Assembly: GCA_003449595.1 (NCBI GenBank)
Contig: DMHB01000194.1
Span: 1-11,439 of the forward strand
Origin: Microscillaceae bacterium
GTDB taxonomy: Bacteria; Bacteroidota; Bacteroidia; Cytophagales; Microscillaceae
DNA length: 11,439 bases
Direction of reading: 5' to 3'
Shown piece after piece: positions 7,114 through 11,439 of the stretch; position 1 is the first letter of the stretch, and each line of letters begins with the position of its first letter. The translations under genes were made by a program, and so were the position numbers. The notes under the pieces are model-generated. The model made no database searches. It was given only the letters and a program-made list of their open reading frames with translations, and was not told the origin of the DNA.

Positions 7114-7137
7114 ATAGTTATATTGCAATATTACAAT
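7114..7137 (-). promoter_or_regulatory. Probable ArsR operator, overlapping the arsR promoter
   Basis: A 24-base inverted repeat centred between 7125 and 7126, with 10 of 12 pairs matching. Its core, ATATTGCAATAT (7120-7131), is a perfect palindrome, and arms of the ATTG/CAAT type are visible. It lies 10 bases upstream of the arsR ATG, where a repressor would block transcription. ArsR/SmtB repressors bind imperfect 12-2-12 AT-rich palindromes, which fits in size and composition. A 7-of-8 match to the -7 element (TAATATTG on the minus strand) lies inside it. Binding by this ArsR is inferred from position. Confidence 0.6.
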
Positions 7138-7226
7138 AAACTTTGAGAAATAGTTCTGCCAACGCCAGTTATTTCTGTTTTTCATGCAGATACTTTGTTA
7201 TAATTTTCGTGTAACAAACGCTGCCA

Positions 7227-8408
7227 TCAAATATAAATCGTCAAATTGGGCAGGCTGCGTATTTCTTCCGGGATAGATACAAGGGGGTTGTTTTCTACAT
7301 GCAATTCTTGTAAATTTTGTAACGCAGCTAACTCTACAGGTAAGCTTTGGAGATCATTGTTGTCCAAATACAGTCGGGTCAACTTTTGCAAAGTACCTAC
7401 CTCCACAGGTAAGCGACGAAAGTTGTTACTTTCCAAATGTAAATAGCTCAAGTTCTGCAACCTTACTATTTCAACTGGCAAACTTTGAAGCTGATTGTTG
7501 TCAAAATTCAAGTATATCAAATTTTGCAGCGCCCCTATTTCAGCAGGCAAACTTAGAAGTTGATTGTTTTCTAAACTTAAGTAGGTTAAATTTTGCAAGG
7601 CTTCTATCTCTACAGGTATGTGTCCGAGTGAGTTATAATTCAAATGCAGTACTTTCAACTTTTGCAAAGCGCCTATCTCAGCTGGTAAGCTTTGAAGTTG
7701 GTTGTAACTTAAATTTAAGGTGGTCAAATTTTGCAAAGTGCCTATTTCAGCTGGAAGACTTTGAAGGGAATTATTAGCTAATCGTAGCTCAGTTAAATTT
7801 TGCAAAGCACTTATCTCAACAGGTAAACTTTGTAGTTGGTTGTTATTTAAATCTAAGAGAGTCAAATTTTGCAAAGCGCTTAGCTCAGCAGGTAAAGTTT
7901 GAAATTGATTCTTCGGTAAATTTATGTGGGTCAAATTTTGCAAAGCAACTATTTCAAGAGGCAAGCTTTGTAATTGGTTGTTGTACAAATTTATATAGGT
8001 CAAATTTTGCAAAGTACCTATCGCGGCAGGCAAGTTTTGTAATTGGTTATCATGTAAATATAATTCAGTCAAATTTTGCAAAGCACTTATCTCAGTTGGC
8101 AAGCTTTGCAGGTGGTTGTTTTCTAAATACAACTCTCTCAAATTTTGCAATAATCCTATAGCCGGACTGAGAACCACTAAATCTCTATCAGATAAGTCAA
8201 GTTGTTCCATTTCCCAAAAGGATGTATCAAATCCCCAAGCCTTTTGCTCAATCAGCATCTCAAACAAATCTTGTATGTCGTGCGGCGCATAGCCAAAGTG
8301 TGCCTTTATCTCTTCAGGATAATTAGCCGCTAATTGCAGCCCCAAACGCACATTGGCCTCGTCGGTGCTGCGTAAGAGTAGAAGTAATTTGTCAAATTCT
8401 GTGTGCAT
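7227..8408 (-). CDS. Leucine-rich repeat protein with 14 repeat units
   Basis: The longest of the three LRR paralogues, 393 residues: a 66-residue N-terminal domain, fourteen 23-residue units (67-388) and the tail LTIYI. Units are more varied than in the 13-unit protein: the exposed positions change from unit to unit (HINLPKNQFQTLP, HLNYNSLGHIP, HLESNNFRRLP), so the concave face differs. Its N-terminal domain shares FGYAPxDxQDLFEML and LVVLSPAI with the 9-unit protein. The frame is open upstream to a TTG at 8456, and that extension is hydrophobic, but ATG 8408 matches the paralogue starts and lies six bases after a -7 element. Probably cytoplasmic, ligand unknown. It is transcribed alone, diverging from the MutS-related gene; arsR starts 123 bases downstream, and I see no convincing terminator between. 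Confidence 0.94.
   Translation of the reverse strand: MHTEFDKLLLLLRSTDEANVRLGLQLAANYPEEIKAHFGYAPHDIQDLFEMLIEQKAWGFDTSFWEMEQLDLSDRDLVVLSPAIGLLQNLRELYLENNHLQSLPTEISALQNLTELYLHDNQLQNLPAAIGTLQNLTYINLYNNQLQSLPLEIVALQNLTHINLPKNQFQTLPAELSALQNLTLLDLNNNQLQSLPVEISALQNLTELRLANNSLQSLPAEIGTLQNLTTLNLSYNQLQSLPAEIGALQKLKVLHLNYNSLGHIPVEIEALQNLTYLSLENNQLLSLPAEIGALQNLIYLNFDNNQLQSLPVEIVRLQNLSYLHLESNNFRRLPVEVGTLQKLTRLYLDNNDLQSLPVELAALQNLQELHVENNPLVSIPEEIRSLPNLTIYI
7245..8210 (-). repeat. Tandem 69-bp repeats, 14 units, coding for LRRs
   Basis: Fourteen 69-bp units fill this interval exactly, each giving a 23-residue LRR. DNA identity between neighbouring units is lower than in the 13-unit array, so this array looks older or less recently homogenised. 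First and last units are again distinct end units. Confidence 0.9.
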
Positions 8409-8414
8409 AGGGCA

Positions 8415-8422
8415 CAAAATTA
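8415..8422 (-). promoter_or_regulatory. Bacteroidota-type -7 promoter element of the 14-unit LRR gene
   Basis: The minus strand reads TAATTTTG here, a perfect TAnnTTTG match, six bases before the ATG at 8408, exactly the spacing seen before the LRR gene at 5795. A TTTG lies 13 bases upstream, closer than usual for a -33 element, so that part is weak. The repetition of the same -7-to-ATG spacing in two paralogues is the main support. Confidence 0.5.
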
Positions 8423-8530
8423 ATCCCGTAGAAACCAAACATAAAATTAGTCTCAAGATTAGGCTTGCACAATGGCAAAGCCATCTTATCTTAAAAATGA
8501 GTTACTTTGCCTTTTTTAAGCCACAAACCT

Positions 8531-10303
8531 ATGTCCGTGTATCAAACGCTCTTCGACCAGCACACCCAGCAATACAACCAATTGACCCGCCAATACAACC
8601 TCATCAGCTTGGCAAGACTGCTCTTAGCGCTGTGTTTGGGGGCTTGTGGGTATGCGTATGTTTATTTAGCTGCTTCGTGGGGAATGGCAGGTATGGGACT
8701 GAGTTTGCTTGTTTTTGTGTTGCTCATCCAACGACACACTACTTTAGGCTGGCAAATGCGCCTACAACGCACCTTGGCCAACCTCAATGAAGAGGAAATG
8801 GCCTACCTCAACCGCAAAAAAACCCCTTTGGCCGATGGCGCTGCCTATGCTGACCAAACCCACGCCTATGCCCACGATTTGGATATTTTTGGTAAAAATT
8901 CGCTCTTTCAGTTCCTCAACCGAGCCGCTACTTACATTGGGCAAAAGACATTAGCCAATTTACTGCTACAAACCCTACCCACCGAAGCCATACGCCAAAA
9001 CCAAGCAGCTATCCAAGAGCTGCGTCCCCAGGTAAGGCTCAGGCAAACCATCCAAGCCCTTGGCCAGCTACACAACGACTCGGCCTCGCTTTATACACAA
9101 CTGATAGCTTGGGCAAAAACGCCCGCCAAGCCTGTTCCAAGGTTTCTTTTGGGTCTTTCGTATTTTTTGCCCTTGGTGTGGGTAAGTCTCTGTGCGATGG
9201 CGTGGCTCGACCCATCAGCCTCTTGGGATCGGTGGGCTTTTTGGGCGTTCCTGTTCAATTTTACAGTGGTTTTTTCGCAAGCCAAGGCCATCCGCAAAGA
9301 AATGCAAGCGGCAGGTTTAATCGGTACCATCCTGAAACAATACAGCCACATTTTAGAAACCATCGAGCGTGCACCTTTCGAATGTCAACGTTTGCAAACA
9401 CTTCAGCAGCAGCTTCAAGACGGCACTGCAACCGCCAGTGGGCAGGTGCGGGCGCTGTCGCATATTTTTCACGAATTGGAAAGCCTCAACAACGTATTAG
9501 GTGCTTTGCTTTTCAATGGAGCACTGCTATATCATATCCGTTCTTGGCATCATCTAACGCAGTGGAAAGCCCACTATGCGCCGCAAATAGAGGCTTGGCT
9601 GGAAGTAATCGGCGAAGTAGAAGCGCTGAGTAGTCTGGCCAATTTTGCCTACAACCACGAAGGTTATACATTTCCTGCGCTCAACCAAGCCTATCAAATT
9701 GATTTTCAAGGTATTGCACACCCCTTACTTTCGCCCGAAGCAAGTATAAAAAACGATATACGTTTCGACAACTACCACTTCATCATCCTTACCGGCTCGA
9801 ATATGTCGGGCAAAAGCACGTTTTTGCGCACCTTGGGTGTGAATATGGTGTTGGCAGGCATTGGTGCGCCTGTGTGTGCTTCGCAGGCCAATGTACACCC
9901 TTTGCCGGTCTGGGTGTCGATGCGGTTGTCCGATTCGTTGCAAGACAGCGAGTCGTACTTTTTTGCGGAAGTAAAACGTCTCCGCGAGATTATGCAGGCT
10001 ATCCAAATGCAGCCTTGCTTTGTACTGTTAGACGAAATTTTGCGCGGCACCAATTCCGACGACAAACGCAGCGGCACCATTGGCGTTATCAAAAAAATAA
10101 TCGCGCAACGTGTCTTTGGCGCGATTGCCACCCACGACATAGAAGTTTGCCATACAACGGCAGAGTATCCGCAGTTATTGGCCAACAAATGCTTTGAAGT
10201 GGAGATTATCCACGATGAATTGGTGTTTGACTACAAACTCAGCGATGGCATTTGCCAAAACAAAAGTGCTACTTTCTTAATGCAAAAAATGGGAATTATT
10301 TAG
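8531..10303 (+). CDS. MutS-related ATPase with N-terminal membrane segments
   Basis: A 590-residue protein with the MutS-family ABC-type ATPase at its C-terminus: Walker A GSNMSGKST (422-430), the Q-loop-like region with DSESYFFAEV (472-481), Walker B CFVLLDEILRGTN (496-508) and the switch His in ATHD (533-536). Upstream is a helical region (about 120-380) like the MutS core and lever domains. It lacks the N-terminal mismatch-reading domain with its Phe-x-Glu motif and the C-terminal Smr domain of MutS2, so it should not be called mutS. Instead there are two hydrophobic segments at about 26-46 and 51-66, and two more at about 205-225 and 235-250, suggesting membrane attachment. Proteins of this plan occur in Bacteroidota; their function is not established. 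The frame is open to a TTG at 8507, but ATG 8531 is preferred. It diverges from the 14-unit LRR gene across 122 bases; a 7-of-8 -7 match (TTACTTTG, 8502-8509) may be its promoter. Confidence 0.92.
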   Translation: MSVYQTLFDQHTQQYNQLTRQYNLISLARLLLALCLGACGYAYVYLAASWGMAGMGLSLLVFVLLIQRHTTLGWQMRLQRTLANLNEEEMAYLNRKKTPLADGAAYADQTHAYAHDLDIFGKNSLFQFLNRAATYIGQKTLANLLLQTLPTEAIRQNQAAIQELRPQVRLRQTIQALGQLHNDSASLYTQLIAWAKTPAKPVPRFLLGLSYFLPLVWVSLCAMAWLDPSASWDRWAFWAFLFNFTVVFSQAKAIRKEMQAAGLIGTILKQYSHILETIERAPFECQRLQTLQQQLQDGTATASGQVRALSHIFHELESLNNVLGALLFNGALLYHIRSWHHLTQWKAHYAPQIEAWLEVIGEVEALSSLANFAYNHEGYTFPALNQAYQIDFQGIAHPLLSPEASIKNDIRFDNYHFIILTGSNMSGKSTFLRTLGVNMVLAGIGAPVCASQANVHPLPVWVSMRLSDSLQDSESYFFAEVKRLREIMQAIQMQPCFVLLDEILRGTNSDDKRSGTIGVIKKIIAQRVFGAIATHDIEVCHTTAEYPQLLANKCFEVEIIHDELVFDYKLSDGICQNKSATFLMQKMGII

Positions 10304-10404
10304 TTTGCTTACAATCGCCAATCAACAATGAACCTAAAAAAACTTATTACCCATCCACCTTTTGATTGGATTTTGTACAGTTTAATGCATTTAACTATTT
10401 GAAT

Positions 10405-11244
10405 GTGGCAACAAAAAAAGTGAAGAGCCTACGCAAAGCCCCTACCAGCAAAGGGATGGGGCCTCAGGTGAGGCAAGTGATTCCAAGCGCGGTAAGAGAC
10501 CTTGACCCGTTTGTGTTTCTTGATCATTTTTCGGTCATCAAGCATCCCGAAAGCGGAGGTATTCCCCCTCACCCACACGCCGGCATTGCCACGATTACCT
10601 ACCTATTTGAAGGAAGCAACAGACATCGCGACAGCTTAGGCAACGATCAAATTGTACAGGCAGGCGATGTAGCGTGGATGCAAGCCGGCAAGGGCATTAT
10701 ACATTCAGAAGGAATGCGAGAAAACCGCACCGAACCAGAGAAAGTACACGGCTTGCAAATTTGGATATCATTGCCTGCCAAAGATAAATTCATCCAACCC
10801 GATTTCTTTTTTTATCCCGCAGCCACACTACCGCTCATTCAAAAAGTAGAAGCTTCCATCAAAGTAATTTGCGGTGAAGTATTAGGGCAACAATCTCCGG
10901 TGCAAAGCCTTTCGCCAGCCTTTATTTTTGAGGTAAAGATGCCTGCCAATACGGTTTTATAATTACCCATAGCCCCAGGAGACTCTTGTGGTTTGTACTG
11001 TATAGCAGGCGAGTTTTTGGTGGATGATCACAAGGTGATGCCCCAAATGATTGCCGAAATGGACAAAGAAAATACGGCATTATCTTTACAAACCCTCACC
11101 GAAAGTCATTTGATGGTGCTGGGTGGCAGTCCATTGAACGAGCCAATCGTAGGGTATGCTTCGTATGTGATGAACGACCAAGCCCAAATTATGCAAGTGA
11201 TGCGCGATTACGAAATGGGCCATATGGGCTTTTTGGAATATTAA
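10405..11244 (+). pseudogene. Pirin-family protein interrupted by an in-frame stop codon
   Basis: One reading frame encodes a full pirin of about 279 residues, except for a TAA at 10960-10962 (codon 186). The first part has the complete metal site: HPH (His56, His58) and IIHSE (His100, Glu102). Directly after the TAA the same frame continues LPIAPGDSCGLYCIAGEF, the expected second cupin, to a normal end at MGFLEY. The residues around the stop read MPANTVL, stop, LPIAPGD; pirins usually have a Glu at this place, so a single GAA to TAA change explains it. No frameshift is involved. The start is uncertain: the frame is open from 10366 (TTG), with GTG at 10405 the most sensible choice; an ATG at 10403 would need one more A in the following A run. 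A 185-residue N-terminal domain could still be made and might fold. It lies 101 bases after the MutS-related gene, same strand. Confidence 0.85.
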
Positions 11245-11439
11245 AGGTTTCCTCGATAGCTTTTTGGTTTGGTCATTGGCTTTATATCATCAGATAGAGA
11301 AACCATGCTACATTTTGAACCTTTTAGAAGTGAATCAGTATTATATTTGGTATTTGAATGATATCGATATCAAATACAAGTACTTTGGTTGTAATGTGAT
11401 AATACCGCATAAGGCGAAAATCTGAAGATTTGAGCAAAT
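11245..11439. other. Right-end region without a recognisable gene
   Basis: After the pirin stop I find no open frame longer than about 20 codons with protein-like character. There is no T-tract hairpin, so no clear terminator for the pirin gene. The one visible structure is the inverted repeat at 11350-11377, listed separately. Confidence 0.6.
11350..11377. repeat. Short inverted repeat with an internal perfect palindrome
   Basis: GTATTTGA (11350-11357) is the exact reverse complement of TCAAATAC (11370-11377). Overlapping it is a perfect 14-base palindrome, TGATATCGATATCA (11359-11372), and the two structures exclude each other. Neither side has a T tract, so this is not a terminator. It could be a regulator binding site for a gene beyond the window edge, or chance in AT-rich DNA. 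Confidence 0.4.

Noticed and set aside
7194..7218. Inverted repeat TTTGTTA / TAACAAA after the 14-unit LRR gene as a terminator
   Set aside because: Only seven weak pairs, with no T tract after the stem on the minus strand.
3853..8210. CRISPR-like array suggested by regularly spaced repeats
   Set aside because: The 69-bp periodicity has no variable spacers between fixed repeats; every unit is coding LRR sequence in a continuous frame.
8409..8456. Possible signal peptide made by extending the 14-unit LRR gene upstream to a TTG
   Set aside because: The extension is hydrophobic by chance of the promoter region. The paralogue at 5795 has no similar extension, and the -7 promoter element lies inside this stretch.
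10328..10402. Small plus-strand open frame of 24 codons before the second pirin gene
   Set aside because: Too short, no recognisable motif, no clear ribosome binding site; could be a gene remnant but cannot be supported.

Overview
This window looks like a chromosomal segment from a member of the Bacteroidota, most likely a Cytophagales-type gliding or marine bacterium. The phylum call rests on a C-terminal type IX secretion (T9SS) sorting domain on a secreted propeller protein, on promoter elements of the TAnnTTTG type upstream of several genes, and on a MutS-related membrane ATPase of a kind I associate with this phylum. The order-level call is inference only. No tRNA, rRNA, CRISPR, transposase or phage gene is visible.

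Layout. From base 1 to about 8400 every gene lies on the minus strand; from about 8530 to the end every gene lies on the plus strand. Reading the minus strand in its own direction: a leucine-rich repeat (LRR) gene (8408-7227); an arsenic unit arsR-arsM (7103-5912) with an operator-like palindrome in front and an intrinsic terminator behind; a tandem pair of LRR genes followed by a 149-residue unknown gene (5795-3355), probably one operon; a secreted T9SS propeller gene carrying two apparent frameshifts (3282-2034); a pirin gene closely followed by a LysE/RhtB exporter gene (1982-610); and the N-terminal 184 residues of a TPR/ST7-like protein that runs off the left edge (554-1). On the plus strand, diverging from the first LRR gene, are a membrane-anchored MutS-related ATPase (8531-10303) and a second, unrelated pirin gene split by one in-frame TAA (10405-11244). 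The last 195 bases hold no gene that I can see.

How the parts fit. The striking element is the LRR family. All three proteins follow one formula: a 66-residue N-terminal domain, then exactly 9, 13 or 14 LRR units of 23 residues (69 bp), then a 5-residue tail beginning LTIY. The arithmetic is exact in all three (278, 370 and 393 residues). Near-identical neighbouring units and a mosaic pattern of similarity suggest the genes change by adding or losing whole 69-bp units and by exchanging segments. The arsenic unit sits inside this family as an insulated block: ArsR would sense arsenite through a Cys-x-Cys pair, and ArsM would methylate it. Two genes look broken (the T9SS propeller and the second pirin). 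Whether this is real decay or sequence error cannot be decided from the window; both apparent frameshifts are explained by one missing G in a short G run.
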